Positions 34,368 through 43,437 of a stretch of DNA of 64,000 nucleotides are shown here, one piece after another (positions within the stretch are counted from its first letter, which is position 1; each line of letters begins with the position of its first letter). The position numbers were made by a program, and so were the translations under genes. Under the pieces are notes generated by a model. That model was not told the DNA's origin and ran no database searches. It worked only from the letters and a program-made list of their open reading frames with translations. This DNA comes from Marinobacterium halophilum (GTDB lineage Bacteria; Pseudomonadota; Gammaproteobacteria; Pseudomonadales; Balneatricaceae): the NCBI RefSeq assembly GCF_003014615.1, contig NZ_PYGI01000021.1, forward strand, positions 1 through 64,000, written 5' to 3'.

Positions 34368-36239
34368 ATGCAAGCGGAACATATTGAAATCGTCGACTTC
34401 CTGAGCCGGCACCAGCCGTTCAGCGAACTCTCTGAAGAGCAGCTCGCGCACGTGGCGACCCAGGTCCAAATCACCTATTTCAAGGCCGGTACTCAGGTGC
34501 TTGAATTCGGTGAAGAGATCCATGACTGGTATGTGATCCGTAGCGGTGCGGTGGAAATTTACCGGCGCAACGGAGATCTGTACAACCGCCTCAGCGAAGG
34601 CGGTTTCTTCGGCGAATTTGGCCTGCTGCGCAATGGCAGGGTACGTTTCCCGATTGTGGCACTGGAAGATACGCTGGTGTATCTGATCCCGGAGCCAGTG
34701 TTCAACGAACTGTTCGATGACAACGAGGCCTTTGCCGATATTGTCGAAGTGGAAGACCGTACCCGGCTGCGTCAGGCAGTGGCGCGGCGGCGTGAAGACG
34801 CCAATGAACTGATGACCGCGAAGATTGAAACCCTGGTCAAGCGTGAGGCGATTACGCTGCCCACTACGGCCACGGCACGTGATGCGGCAGTTCGCATGAC
34901 CGAAGAGGGGGTCTCTTCGGTGCTGATCGTGGATGAGGCTGCAGAGGGGCGCCCGGTCGCAGGTATCATTACCGACCGTGACCTGCGCAACCGCCTGATT
35001 ACGCCGGGGCTTGTCTTCGATACGCCGGTGACAGAGATCATGACTGCCGAGCTGATTGCGGTAGAACACGGCCAGTTTGTGTTCGAAGCGATGCTGCTGA
35101 TGCTGCGTCATAATGTGCACCACCTGCCCGTGCTCAAACGGCAACAGCCGCTGGGTGTAATCGCGCTGTCCGATATCATCCGCTACGAGTCGCAGAACAG
35201 TCTGTTTGTGGTCAGTAGCATCTTCCGCGCCCAGAGTGTTGATGAGCTGGTGGCACTGCGCGGTGATGTCAGTGCCTGCTTCAGCCGTATGGTCAACGAA
35301 GACGCGAATTCGCAGATGATCGGCACGGCAATGTCGGTGATCGGGCGCAGTTTCAAGCAGCGTCTGCTCGAACTTGGCGAGGAGAAACTGGGGCCGCCGC
35401 CGGTACCCTATTGTTTTCTGGCTTTGGGCTCAATGGCGCGGGAAGAGCAGCTGATCGTCACCGATCAGGACAACGCCATGATTTTGGACAACCGCTTTGA
35501 CCCCAAGCTACACGACGCCTACTTCAAGGCGCTGGCGGCTTTTGTCTGCGACGGGCTGGATGCGTGCGGCTATACATACTGCACCGGCAACATCATGGCG
35601 ACCAACAACAAATGGCGTCAGCCATTGCATGTGTGGGAGCAGTACTTCAACGACTGGATCGAAAAGCCAACCCCGGAATCCCTGCTCAATAGCTCGATTT
35701 TCTTCGATCTTGAAGGCGTCTGGGGCGAAGAGTACTGGGCCAACATGCTCAATGATTTGATCTGGCGCAAGGCGCGGCGCAACCCGCGTTTCCTTGCCTG
35801 CATGGCGCGCAACGCACTGCGGCGTACGCCGCCGCTGGGGTTCTTCAAGGACTTCGTGATGGAGACCGATGGTCGCCACAGTAACTCGATCAACATGAAG
35901 CGGCGCGGTACGGCACCGTTGGCCGATCTGGTGCGGGTACATGCACTGGCAATCGGTTCCCGCGAGCGCAACACCTTTGACCGGCTCAAGGACATTATCG
36001 ACTCGGACTTGTTGCCCCGTGGCCGCGGACCGGACCTGCGTGACGCGCTAGAGCTGATCGCCATGGTACGTATTCGCCATCAGGCGCTGGATCTGGAAGC
36101 GGGCAACGAACCGGACAATAATATCGAACCGGAAAACCTGTCCGACTTTGAGCGCAAGAATTTGAAAGATGCGTTTCAGATACTGTCCAATGCGCAGAAG
36201 TTCCTCAAATACCGTTACCAGCCGGGGCGCAGCAACTGA
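34368..36239 (+). CDS. cNMP-binding/CBS/DUF294 nucleotidyltransferase-like protein
   Basis: 623 residues from ATG 34368 (AGAGAGG upstream; an in-frame GTG precedes it directly). Domains: a cyclic-nucleotide-binding fold (about 15-135, GGFFGEFGLLRNGRVRFP); two CBS motifs (about 155-285, SVLIVDEAAEGRPVAGIITDRDLRNR and LPVLKRQQPLGVIALSDI); a DUF294 nucleotidyltransferase-like domain (about 320-460, LALGSMAREEQLIVTDQDNAMIL); and its substrate-binding partner domain (about 480-615). The GSxAREEQ...DQDNA pattern resembles the metal site of GlnD-like nucleotidyltransferases, so transfer activity is possible. Substrate unknown. It overlaps the exonuclease gene by one base. Confidence 0.88.
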   Translation: MQAEHIEIVDFLSRHQPFSELSEEQLAHVATQVQITYFKAGTQVLEFGEEIHDWYVIRSGAVEIYRRNGDLYNRLSEGGFFGEFGLLRNGRVRFPIVALEDTLVYLIPEPVFNELFDDNEAFADIVEVEDRTRLRQAVARRREDANELMTAKIETLVKREAITLPTTATARDAAVRMTEEGVSSVLIVDEAAEGRPVAGIITDRDLRNRLITPGLVFDTPVTEIMTAELIAVEHGQFVFEAMLLMLRHNVHHLPVLKRQQPLGVIALSDIIRYESQNSLFVVSSIFRAQSVDELVALRGDVSACFSRMVNEDANSQMIGTAMSVIGRSFKQRLLELGEEKLGPPPVPYCFLALGSMAREEQLIVTDQDNAMILDNRFDPKLHDAYFKALAAFVCDGLDACGYTYCTGNIMATNNKWRQPLHVWEQYFNDWIEKPTPESLLNSSIFFDLEGVWGEEYWANMLNDLIWRKARRNPRFLACMARNALRRTPPLGFFKDFVMETDGRHSNSINMKRRGTAPLADLVRVHALAIGSRERNTFDRLKDIIDSDLLPRGRGPDLRDALELIAMVRIRHQALDLEAGNEPDNNIEPENLSDFERKNLKDAFQILSNAQKFLKYRYQPGRSN

Positions 36240-36994
36240 TGTTGTATCTGGATAAGGACAAGTTGCAGAACGAACCCTCGTTGTCGGGGCAGGACCGGGC
36301 GATTACCGACTGGGCGGAGCGTTACCGTACGCTGGCCGTTTCGGCCCGTCATCCGGCGTTGAAAGCCTTTTACAGTGCCGGTGTGGTGGACGCCAGTACG
36401 CCGCTGTCCGAGGTGCCAATGGTGGCGATGGACTTTGAAACCACCGGGCTGGACCCGCACAAGGGCGGCATTGTCAGTATTGGCTTGGTGCCGATGACGA
36501 TCAACCGCATCCACTGTGCCCAGGCCAGGCATTGGCTACTCAAGCCGCGGGCAGCACTGAGCAGCGAGTCGGTGGTAGTGCATGGCATCACCCATTCCGA
36601 GATCGCGTCGGCACCGGATCTGGTACATATTCTGGACGAGCTGCTGGCACAGCTGCAGGGCAAGGTAGTGGTGGTTCATCACCGTGGCATCGAGCGGGCC
36701 TTTCTCAATGCCGCACTGAAGGCGCGGATTCGCGAAGGCATCGAATTTCCGGTGATTGATACCATGGAGCTGGAAGCACGGCTGTATCGACGCAAGCGGA
36801 TTGGCTTCTGGGCGCGGTTGTGTGGCCGCAAGCCGATATCCATCCGGCTGGCACAAAGTCGCGAACGTTACCATCTGCCGTTCTATCGTCCACACCATGC
36901 GCTGACCGATGCCATTGCCTGTGGCGAGTTGTTGCTGGCGCAGGTAGCCGATCGGTTCGAGCCGGACACACCCGTGTCGGAGTTATGGAAGTAA
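36239..36994 (+). CDS. DnaQ-like DEDDh 3'-5' exonuclease
   Basis: 251 residues. Exo I is AMDFETTGLDPHKGGIVSIG (Asp-x-Glu), Exo II is in VVVHHRGIERAFLNAAL and Exo III is HHALTDAIACGELL, completing the DEDDh set. An N-terminal extension of about 55 residues precedes the domain. It is similar to the PolC/epsilon-type exonucleases that often follow DUF294 genes in gammaproteobacteria. It may process RNA or DNA ends; it is not the replicative epsilon, given its context. Its start is coupled to the upstream stop (TGATG). Confidence 0.88.
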   Translation: MLYLDKDKLQNEPSLSGQDRAITDWAERYRTLAVSARHPALKAFYSAGVVDASTPLSEVPMVAMDFETTGLDPHKGGIVSIGLVPMTINRIHCAQARHWLLKPRAALSSESVVVHGITHSEIASAPDLVHILDELLAQLQGKVVVVHHRGIERAFLNAALKARIREGIEFPVIDTMELEARLYRRKRIGFWARLCGRKPISIRLAQSRERYHLPFYRPHHALTDAIACGELLLAQVADRFEPDTPVSELWK

Positions 36995-37465
36995 CCGGAA
37001 ACCGCACTCTGAATAATGGTTCCGGTCTCGGTTCAGACTTTGAATCGCCCGGTCTGTTGCTGCAGTTGTTGAGCATATCCATCCAGAGAGCGGCTGATCT
37101 TGCCGATCTCACTTGAGCTTGAGCTGTGGTCCTTATGCCGACACCATCCAGGCCCGATACGGCCTGGTTGAAACGGGTTAAAGTCTGAACTGCGGCGCTA
37201 TCTCGCGTAGTGGTTAAAGTTTAAATCGCGAGTGTATGAGCTTGCAGCTGAACAGATGGATGGGCTCCACAGCCACCACATGATGGCCTGATTGGCTGGA
37301 TGCTGGTTCCCGAGGTTGTGGATAAACCCGTCACTTGCGACAACAACCCATGCCAAAGCCGTTGTTTAACCCCGTGTGATCGGCGAGAATAACGCCCAAT
37401 CCATGATCAATCGCACACACGGGGCGCAACGCCCTGTCCCTGTCCAGAACAGAAGACCCGAATTC
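36995..37465. other. 471-base region before prfC with a chemoreceptor remnant
   Basis: An inverted repeat (ACCGGAA/TTCCGGT) spans about 36994-37026, directly after the exonuclease stop. A minus-strand fragment like the end of a methyl-accepting chemotaxis protein lies at 37033-37131. From 37132 to 37465 nothing was recognised apart from the presumed prfC promoter and leader. The prfC frame is open from 37376, but the family start is at 37466. Confidence 0.5.
37033..37131 (-). pseudogene. C-terminal remnant of a methyl-accepting chemotaxis protein
   Basis: On the minus strand, 33 codons end with SEIGKISRSLDGYAQQLQQ and then TGRFKV before a TGA stop. This is the usual C-terminal pattern of chemoreceptors (heptad helix followed by GRFKV/I). 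No upstream part of a chemoreceptor is found in any frame, so most of the gene has been deleted. Identification rests on a short segment. Confidence 0.5.
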
Positions 37466-39043
37466 ATGTCCATTGCCCAGGAAGTTTCCAAGCGCCGCAC
37501 CTTCGCCATCATCTCCCACCCTGACGCCGGTAAGACCACGATCACCGAAAAACTGCTGTTGCTCGGCCAGCTGATCCAGGTGGCCGGTACCGTCAAGGGC
37601 CGTGGTAGCGACCGCCACGCGACCTCTGACTGGATGAGCATGGAGCAGGAGCGTGGTATCTCCATCACCTCATCGGTGATGCAGTTCCCGTACAACGATC
37701 GTACCGTCAATCTGCTGGACACCCCGGGGCACGAAGACTTCTCCGAAGATACCTATCGCACTCTGACCGCCGTGGATTCGGCGCTGATGGTGGTCGATGG
37801 TGCCAAGGGGGTCGAGGACCGCACCATCAAGCTGATGGATGTCTGTCGTCTGCGTGACACGCCGATCTTCTCCTTCGTCAACAAGCTGGACCGCGATATC
37901 CGTGACCCCATCGAGTTGCTGGATGAGATTGAGGAGGTGCTGAAAATCAAGGCGGCTCCAATCAACTGGCCGATCGGCTCCGGCAAATGGTTCAAGGGTG
38001 TGTATAACCTCTATACGGACACCATCCACCTGTTCACGCCGGGGCAGGGTCACAAGCTGCCGGAAGACAAGCGTATTCAGGGGCTGGACTCCGATGAGGC
38101 GCGGGCACTGCTCGATGACGAGTATGACGAGTACGTTGACGAGATCGAACTGGTCCGTGGCGCGACCAACGAGTGGGATCAACAGGCCTATATGGAAGGT
38201 CGGCTGACACCGGTTTTCTTCGGTACCGCCTTGAGCAACTTTGGCGTTAAGGAGATGCTGGATGATTTCGTCGAATGGGCACCGGCCCCGCCGGCGCGTG
38301 CCACCGAAACCCGTGAGGTCGCCGCTGACGAAGATGCGTTTTCCGGCTTCGTGTTCAAGATTCAGGCCAATATGGACCCGAAACACCGTGACCGCATTGC
38401 CTTTATGCGCATCTGTTCGGGCTCCTACACCCGCGGCATGAAGATGAAGCATGTGCGCATCGGCAAGGATATCCGCATTGCCGACGCGGTAACCTTTATT
38501 GCCGGTGACCGGGAGAACGTGGAAGAAGCCTGGTCCGGCGATATCATCGGCCTGCACAACCATGGCACCATTCAGATCGGGGATACGTTTACGGCGGGTG
38601 AATCTCTCAAGTTCACCGGCATTCCGCACTTTGCACCGGAGATGTTCCGTCGTGTTCGCCCCACTGACCCGTTGAAGATGAAACAGCTGCAGAAGGGTCT
38701 GCAGCAGTTGTCGGAAGAGGGTGCGGTGCAGCTGTTCCAGCCGCTGCGCAACAATGACCTGGTATTGGGTGCGGTCGGTCAGCTGCAGTTTGAAGTGGTG
38801 GTGTTCCGTCTCAAGGACGAATACAAGGTCGATTGCCTGTATGAGCCGGTGAGTGTGCAGACGGCGCGCTGGGTCGAGTGCAACGATAACAAGATGCTGG
38901 AAGAGTTTCGCCGCAAGGGCTATGACAACCTGGCGGTGGATGGTGCCGGGCTGTTGACCTATCTGGCACCCACCCGGGTTAACCTGTCACTGACCGAAGA
39001 ACGCTGGCCGGACATTCAGTTCCGCGCCACCCGCGAGCACTGA
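37466..39043 (+). CDS. prfC: Peptide chain release factor 3
   Basis: About 525 residues from ATG 37466, equal to the E. coli length. The GTPase domain has the P loop [14 protein letters not shown], the switch II segment [16 protein letters not shown] and the NKLD motif; domain II and the C-terminal RF3 domain follow ([20 protein letters not shown]). RF3 releases RF1/RF2 from the ribosome after termination. The open frame upstream of 37466 lacks any family similarity and is probably leader. Confidence 0.96.
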   Translation: MSIAQEVSKRRTFAIISHPDAGKTTITEKLLLLGQLIQVAGTVKGRGSDRHATSDWMSMEQERGISITSSVMQFPYNDRTVNLLDTPGHEDFSEDTYRTLTAVDSALMVVDGAKGVEDRTIKLMDVCRLRDTPIFSFVNKLDRDIRDPIELLDEIEEVLKIKAAPINWPIGSGKWFKGVYNLYTDTIHLFTPGQGHKLPEDKRIQGLDSDEARALLDDEYDEYVDEIELVRGATNEWDQQAYMEGRLTPVFFGTALSNFGVKEMLDDFVEWAPAPPARATETREVAADEDAFSGFVFKIQANMDPKHRDRIAFMRICSGSYTRGMKMKHVRIGKDIRIADAVTFIAGDRENVEEAWSGDIIGLHNHGTIQIGDTFTAGESLKFTGIPHFAPEMFRRVRPTDPLKMKQLQKGLQQLSEEGAVQLFQPLRNNDLVLGAVGQLQFEVVVFRLKDEYKVDCLYEPVSVQTARWVECNDNKMLEEFRRKGYDNLAVDGAGLLTYLAPTRVNLSLTEERWPDIQFRATREH

Positions 39044-39053
39044 TACGCGTCAG

Positions 39054-39078
39054 GGCACAGGCCTTTCCGGCCTGTGCC
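39054..39078. terminator. Stem-loop between prfC and tatD
   Basis: Perfect 10-base arms GGCACAGGCC and GGCCTGTGCC around TTTCC, with no T-run after it. It may weaken read-through from prfC or act as an mRNA processing or stability signal; the tatD start is only 11 bases beyond it. Confidence 0.45.
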
Positions 39079-39089
39079 ATACTCCCATC

Positions 39090-39860
39090 ATGTTGATCGA
39101 TACCCACTGCCACCTGGATTTTGCCGTTTTTGATGCCGATCGCGAGGCTGTTATCTGTCGTGCGCGAGCGGCCGGTGTCGGGCAAATTGTGGTGCCCTCC
39201 ATCACTGTGGATAACTTTCAGCCGGTGCTCGATTTGTGTGCCACGTCGCCGCAGTTTTATCCTGCGCTTGGGTTGCACCCCTGTTTTCCACATGCGGCCG
39301 ATTCAGCCATGCCGATGCTGGAGCAGGCACTGAATAACTCGTCGGTGGTCGCGGTTGGTGAGATCGGGCTCGATTTCCGCCCCGACCAGGCTGCGCCGGA
39401 GGCCCAGCTGGCGCTGTTCGAGCGGCAACTGCAGCTTGCCGAGCGGCTGCAGTTGCCGGTGTTGCTGCATGTGGTGAAAGCCCATGATCAGGTGCTCAAG
39501 TTGCTGCGCCGCCATTCACTGGTGCGCGGTGGCATTGTGCATGCCTTTTCCGGCAGTGAGCAGCAGGCGCAGATCTATGCTGGTCTGGGTTTCAAGCTGG
39601 GGTTTGGTGGTGCGATGACCCATGCGCGAGCGCACCGGCTGCGCCGTTTGGCTGTGGAGCTGCCGCTGGAATGGCTGGTGCTGGAAACGGATGCACCGGA
39701 TATGCCGCTGGTCGGTTGTCAGGGGCAGCGCAACGAACCGTCGCAGGTCGCCGAGGTGGCGGCGTTGATTGCCGAGTTGCGGACACAGCCGATTGAGTAC
39801 ATTGCCGAGGTGACAACAGCGACGGCGCAGCAGTTGCTGCGCCTGCCGAATCAGCGGTAG
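39090..39860 (+). CDS. TatD-family metal-dependent deoxyribonuclease
   Basis: 256 residues of an amidohydrolase-fold hydrolase. Metal ligands are visible: HCHLD (His6, His8), the bridging Glu in VAVGEIGLDFRPDQ, His in LLHVVKAHDQ and HAFSG, and the Asp in LVLETDAPDMPL. TatD-type enzymes have 3'-5' exonuclease activity in DNA repair or degradation. It ends inside the 3' end of the convergent lipoprotein gene (10-base overlap). Subfamily (TatD, YcfH or YjjV) is not certain; the short ILPxxGxHP-like variants suggest YjjV. Confidence 0.9.
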   Translation: MLIDTHCHLDFAVFDADREAVICRARAAGVGQIVVPSITVDNFQPVLDLCATSPQFYPALGLHPCFPHAADSAMPMLEQALNNSSVVAVGEIGLDFRPDQAAPEAQLALFERQLQLAERLQLPVLLHVVKAHDQVLKLLRRHSLVRGGIVHAFSGSEQQAQIYAGLGFKLGFGGAMTHARAHRLRRLAVELPLEWLVLETDAPDMPLVGCQGQRNEPSQVAEVAALIAELRTQPIEYIAEVTTATAQQLLRLPNQR

Positions 39861-40246
39861 ATGCTGTTGTAGGCGTTGTCGATGGTGGTCCACACCGTGT
39901 CAGTGTGGGTGTTGATCGGGATGCGGAAATAGCGTCCGTCACTGTCCATCGGTGTGCTGGTATAGCTGCCGTCAGGCGGGGTCAGAATCATCCGTGCCAG
40001 GTCGGTCGGGTAATTGGGTCCGCTGATTGTCCGACCATAGACTTTCTCGATCGGTGCCAGTTGGGCACGCACCGAGACGATAGAGGTCAGATCCTGACAG
40101 TCAGCGGTTTCGCCGCGACAGAAACGGTAGTAGCGGGTATCCAGTGTATAGAACTGGTCAGCCGTGGGATCTTCCTTCAGCGCGCCAGACAGGTTGACGC
40201 ATCCCCCCAGAGCCAGCACGGCGGCCAGCAGACTCAAACGCTTCAT
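39851..40246 (-). CDS. Small lipoprotein of unknown function
   Basis: 131 residues from ATG 40246; an earlier in-frame start gives no signal peptide. MKRLSLLAAVLALGGC is a clean lipoprotein signal with lipobox LGGC. The mature part has paired cysteines in YRFCRGETADCQDL, and PNYPTDLARMILTPPDGSYTSTPMDSDGRYFRIP, suggesting a small beta-rich periplasmic domain. The residue after the lipid Cys is Val, which favours the outer membrane. I do not recognise the family. It is downstream of fabY on the same strand. Confidence 0.75.
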   Translation of the reverse strand: MKRLSLLAAVLALGGCVNLSGALKEDPTADQFYTLDTRYYRFCRGETADCQDLTSIVSVRAQLAPIEKVYGRTISGPNYPTDLARMILTPPDGSYTSTPMDSDGRYFRIPINTHTDTVWTTIDNAYNSIYR

Positions 40247-40314
40247 GACAACGTCCTGTATAAAAAATCGGTGCGTGCGAGTGTAGCAGATAATTCCGCC
40301 TCGACTCAGCCCCG

Positions 40315-40357
40315 CCCCTACAAGGATCTGCGCGTTCAGCACAGATCCTTGTAGGGG
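40315..40357. terminator. Perfect 16-base inverted repeat at the fabY stop codon
   Basis: The arms CCCCTACAAGGATCTG (40315-40330) and CAGATCCTTGTAGGGG (40342-40357) are exactly complementary with an 11-base loop. The right arm is the last coding segment of fabY (minus strand) and the loop contains its stop codon. On the plus strand the stem is followed by TTTT. It may terminate plus-strand read-through from tatD and protect the fabY 3' end. Confidence 0.6.
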
Positions 40358-42246
40358 TTTTGGGTACGCAGAGATATAGGCTGATTGTAACCGGGCAGGC
40401 GGATTTCATCTGCGCTGATCTGCAGATCTTCACCGGTCAGAACATTGTAGTCATACCGGTAGATCGGGCGTGCCAGACCATTGATGGCCGCCTGGTTATA
40501 GGCTTCGGCCTGCTCGCGAACCTGCTCACGGCGCTGGCGCCAGGCGTTCATCGCCGTTTCACCATGACGTTTGGTCAACAGTTTTTCGACCGCATGCGGT
40601 GCCAGTACCGCAGCGCTGGCGTTGTTGCCACCAAACCCCTTGGCGTTGATCAGCACGGAATCCATGCCTTCAGCACCGGTGTTCAGGTGCTGCAGCGGCA
40701 GGTTCAGGTGGGAGTTATGCACATCGTCGGCGATCTCGGGTGTGGTGGTCAGGCCGGGGATGATGCCGTATTTCCACACGCCAAGGGAGGCAAACAACTG
40801 ATCGCCGCCGGCGGTGCCCTGAGAGTGTCCCAGGTAGGCTTTTACGGCACTGACGTTCCAGGCCGGAATGTCGAAGGCCTTGGCGGTTTCATTGATGACG
40901 TGGGATTCGGTGACCCGGTTCTGTGGTGTGCTGGTGCCGTGAGCCTGCACGAAGCTGCGCTGGCGCAGGGACTCTTCACCCAGCATGTCGCTGACCAGAG
41001 AGGCCGCTTTGCCCAGGGTCATGTAGTTACCGATGCCCGGTGCCGAGATCGATTTCTTGTGGCCGTCGGCGTGGACGAAAACATCCGCCACGGCGCCATG
41101 GATATCGGCACCAAGCTCCAGCGCCAGATCATCGCTCATCAGCACCAGGAACTGGCTGGATTCACCCATGGTGAAGCCGCAGTTGTTGCCGAACGGGCGG
41201 CAGGCCTGACGATAGTGCTCTTCGGCCAGTTCAGCCAGGTTATCCAGTGCCTGCAATTGTTTGTCTTCAGCCAGCGCGCCCATGGCCCGGAAACCTTCAA
41301 TGATTTCGGGCGTAACCGGTGCATCGCTGCCGCCGACCAGTACCAATTTGGAACGGCCGGTACGAATCGCTTCCACGCCACTTTTCAGGTTGTACAGGAA
41401 GGTGGCGCAGGCACCGAGTGCTCCGCCAGTGGTGCCGACATTGCCCAGCAGATAGGCATTGATAAAGTCGGCGGGCATCTGTGCATAACCCAGCGGCATC
41501 TGTTTGGACGTGGTGCGTTTGCCCAGTGCCGGGAATTTGGTCAGACCACCGAAGCCGAGATCATCAAGCTGGCCGATGGAGTTGCTGGCAAACACGGCAA
41601 TCTGATCCGGCGGCAGGCGATCAATGATGCTGTCATAATCGATACCGACGGAGCGCAGGGCGTCCGAAGCGGCATATACGGCCATCTGCAGGCCGCGTGG
41701 GTGGTTACGCGACTGGTACAGTTTGCCCGGCTCGAATCCGGTGGGCAGCATGCCGGCGCTCTGCACCAGTGCGGTTTTACTGTCCGGGAAGATCAGCTCG
41801 CAGCTGCCGTCCACGGTAACTTCCGACTGGCCACCGCCGATATCGCGCAGGGTCCAATTGGCGGGAATTACCTGTGGCAGATGACGGTTGCGCAGGGTGA
41901 ATTGCAGCGGTTGCTCACCGGTGTGGACCGTTGCCGGCCGGTTGAACATTACGGCGTTGACGTCAAACCAGTCGGGATGAATGCGGCGGATCAGGGTGTT
42001 GTTGCGCACCTGCTGCTCAACGGCGGCCGCCAGAGCCTTGCGGTCCGGCAGGGTGCTTTCGCCGAGCGTGAATTGCCCATTGTCGTATTGGGCCAGACCG
42101 GTCAAAGTGGCCAGGTCGGTCAATGTTTCCTGTCGACTGTGCTCATCCAGCTGATCAAGAATCAGACGGCGATAACCGTGGTGAAAAGAGGAACGACCAG
42201 CGGGGCTGATACCACCAAAACCGACAATGACAGGCAGTTGAGACAA
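40336..42246 (-). CDS. fabY: FabY-type beta-ketoacyl-ACP synthase
   Basis: 636 residues, the length of Pseudomonas FabY and much longer than FabB/FabF (about 410). The active-site Cys280 is in GALGACATFLYN, with the His residues in VQAHGTSTPQNR and AVKAYLGHSQGTAGG, completing the Cys-His-His triad. The first 190 residues are an extra domain typical of this group. FabY starts fatty acid synthesis by condensing acetyl-CoA with malonyl-ACP, taking the FabH role. Its presence suggests a Pseudomonas/Oceanospirillales-type fatty acid pathway. The gene is monocistronic or joined with the downstream lipoprotein. Confidence 0.9.
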   Translation of the reverse strand: MSQLPVIVGFGGISPAGRSSFHHGYRRLILDQLDEHSRQETLTDLATLTGLAQYDNGQFTLGESTLPDRKALAAAVEQQVRNNTLIRRIHPDWFDVNAVMFNRPATVHTGEQPLQFTLRNRHLPQVIPANWTLRDIGGGQSEVTVDGSCELIFPDSKTALVQSAGMLPTGFEPGKLYQSRNHPRGLQMAVYAASDALRSVGIDYDSIIDRLPPDQIAVFASNSIGQLDDLGFGGLTKFPALGKRTTSKQMPLGYAQMPADFINAYLLGNVGTTGGALGACATFLYNLKSGVEAIRTGRSKLVLVGGSDAPVTPEIIEGFRAMGALAEDKQLQALDNLAELAEEHYRQACRPFGNNCGFTMGESSQFLVLMSDDLALELGADIHGAVADVFVHADGHKKSISAPGIGNYMTLGKAASLVSDMLGEESLRQRSFVQAHGTSTPQNRVTESHVINETAKAFDIPAWNVSAVKAYLGHSQGTAGGDQLFASLGVWKYGIIPGLTTTPEIADDVHNSHLNLPLQHLNTGAEGMDSVLINAKGFGGNNASAAVLAPHAVEKLLTKRHGETAMNAWRQRREQVREQAEAYNQAAINGLARPIYRYDYNVLTGEDLQISADEIRLPGYNQPISLRTQNPYKDLC

Positions 42247-42453
42247 AAGAAACTCCTCGGGGTGGTGATGCAGGTGACAGTTAAGGACAACAGTGCATTT
42301 TATCGCCTGAATGCTGAGCTGACCAGCACTGTACGCCGCTTTAAGTATTGTTGCAGTGCCTGTTTTTCATGACCCATTCAGCTATGCTGAGCTAAATAGA
42401 CCACACTTACCGGTGCATACGCGGGTACCGGGTATCTGAATTCAGGAGAAAGC

Positions 42454-43113
42454 ATGAAGAAACTGATGCTGGCAACGGCAATGAGCGCACTGGTACTGGG
42501 TGGTTGTACAACACTAGATCCTTATACCCAGCAATCGAAAACATCCAACGCAACCAAAGGTGCCGGGATCGGTGCGTTGACCGGAGCCGTACTGGGTGCG
42601 GCGGTTGCCGGCAAGGGTGATCGCAACGAAGGCGCGTTGGCCGGGGCCGTGATCGGGGGGGCCGTAGGCGGCGGTGCCGGTTATTACATGGACCGGCAGG
42701 AGATGTTGCTGCGCCAGGAGCTGGAAGGCACCGGTGTCCGCGTTGAGCGTGTGGGTGACGATATTCGCCTGATCATGCCGGGCAACATTACCTTTGCGAC
42801 CGACAGTGATCGAGTGTCGCCGTCGTTTTATCCGGTGCTGGACTCCGTTGCCAAAGTATTGGCGAAGTTTGACCGCACTCAGGTGGCAGTCGAAGGCTAT
42901 ACCGATTCCACAGGTTCGTTCGAGTACAACCAGCAATTGTCGGAGCGCCGCGCCTACAGCGTATCGCGTTACCTGTCGTCGGTAGGGGTGAGTCAGTTGC
43001 GCCTGAATGCGCAGGGATTGGGTGAGCGTTACCCGATTGCGAGCAATGATTCGGCTGGTGGACGGGCGATGAACCGTCGGGTGGAAATCAAGATCCGAGG
43101 TACTCAGCGTTAA
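42454..43113 (+). CDS. OmpA-family lipoprotein with glycine zipper (YiaD-like)
   Basis: 219 residues. The lipoprotein signal MKKLMLATAMSALVLGGC has lipobox VLGGC. Residues about 35-75 form a glycine-zipper segment (GAGIGALTGAVLGAAVAG; GAVIGGAVGGGAGYYM). The C-terminal OmpA domain (about 105-218) has the peptidoglycan-binding marks VEGYTDSTGSFEYNQQLSERRA and AMNRRVEIKI. It would sit in the outer membrane and bind peptidoglycan. A GGAG site precedes the start by about 7 bases. A bidirectional terminator separates it from convergent zapB. Confidence 0.92.
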   Translation: MKKLMLATAMSALVLGGCTTLDPYTQQSKTSNATKGAGIGALTGAVLGAAVAGKGDRNEGALAGAVIGGAVGGGAGYYMDRQEMLLRQELEGTGVRVERVGDDIRLIMPGNITFATDSDRVSPSFYPVLDSVAKVLAKFDRTQVAVEGYTDSTGSFEYNQQLSERRAYSVSRYLSSVGVSQLRLNAQGLGERYPIASNDSAGGRAMNRRVEIKIRGTQR

Positions 43114-43153
43114 TATAGGTGGCCATGTCCGTCGGTTGACGGGCGGGTGAAAC

Positions 43154-43186
43154 TGAAACAGGGACATTCATGATGTCCCTGTTTCA
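43154..43186. terminator. Bidirectional terminator between OmpA-like gene and zapB
   Basis: Perfect 14-base arms TGAAACAGGGACAT (43154-43167) and ATGTCCCTGTTTCA (43173-43186) around TCATG. The A/T at the base of the stem gives short T-tracts on both strands, and it lies between two convergent genes. Confidence 0.75.
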
Positions 43187-43194
43187 TCTGTCGG

Positions 43195-43389
43195 TCAGAT
43201 ATCTTCGCTATCCTTCAGACGATCAAACTTGCCCAGCATCCGCTGCAGGCCCTGTTCGGTCTGCGCACGATCTTCTTCGAGGCTCTGTTTTTCCTGACGC
43301 AGCTCGCTGACTTCGAGACGCAGCAGCTCAACTTCTTCAATCAGTCCTTCAATCTTGCTTTCCAGTTCGGTAAAGAGTCCGCTCTGCAT
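43195..43389 (-). CDS. zapB: Cell division protein ZapB-like
   Basis: 64 residues forming one continuous coiled coil (LESKIEGLIEEVELLRLEVSELRQEKQSL) with heptad leucines and isoleucines, rich in Glu, Lys and Gln, without Pro or Cys. This is the composition and length of ZapB/DUF904, which stabilises the Z ring through ZapA. The assignment rests on coiled-coil character and size, so another short coiled-coil protein cannot be excluded. It is transcribed towards the OmpA gene. Confidence 0.75.
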   Translation of the reverse strand: MQSGLFTELESKIEGLIEEVELLRLEVSELRQEKQSLEEDRAQTEQGLQRMLGKFDRLKDSEDI

Positions 43390-43437
43390 GGTGCCTTGCT
43401 CCTTGACGCGTGATCAAAGGGCTCAAGACTAAGCTGC

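Noticed and set aside
37376-37465. N-terminal extension of prfC by 30 residues
   Set aside because: The extension is not part of the RF3 family, and the family N-terminus aligns with ATG 37466.
40360-42372. Plus-strand open frame of 670 codons opposite fabY
   Set aside because: It is the antisense shadow of the well-supported fabY gene; composition is Gln/Gly/Val/His-rich as expected for an antisense frame and it has no domain pattern.
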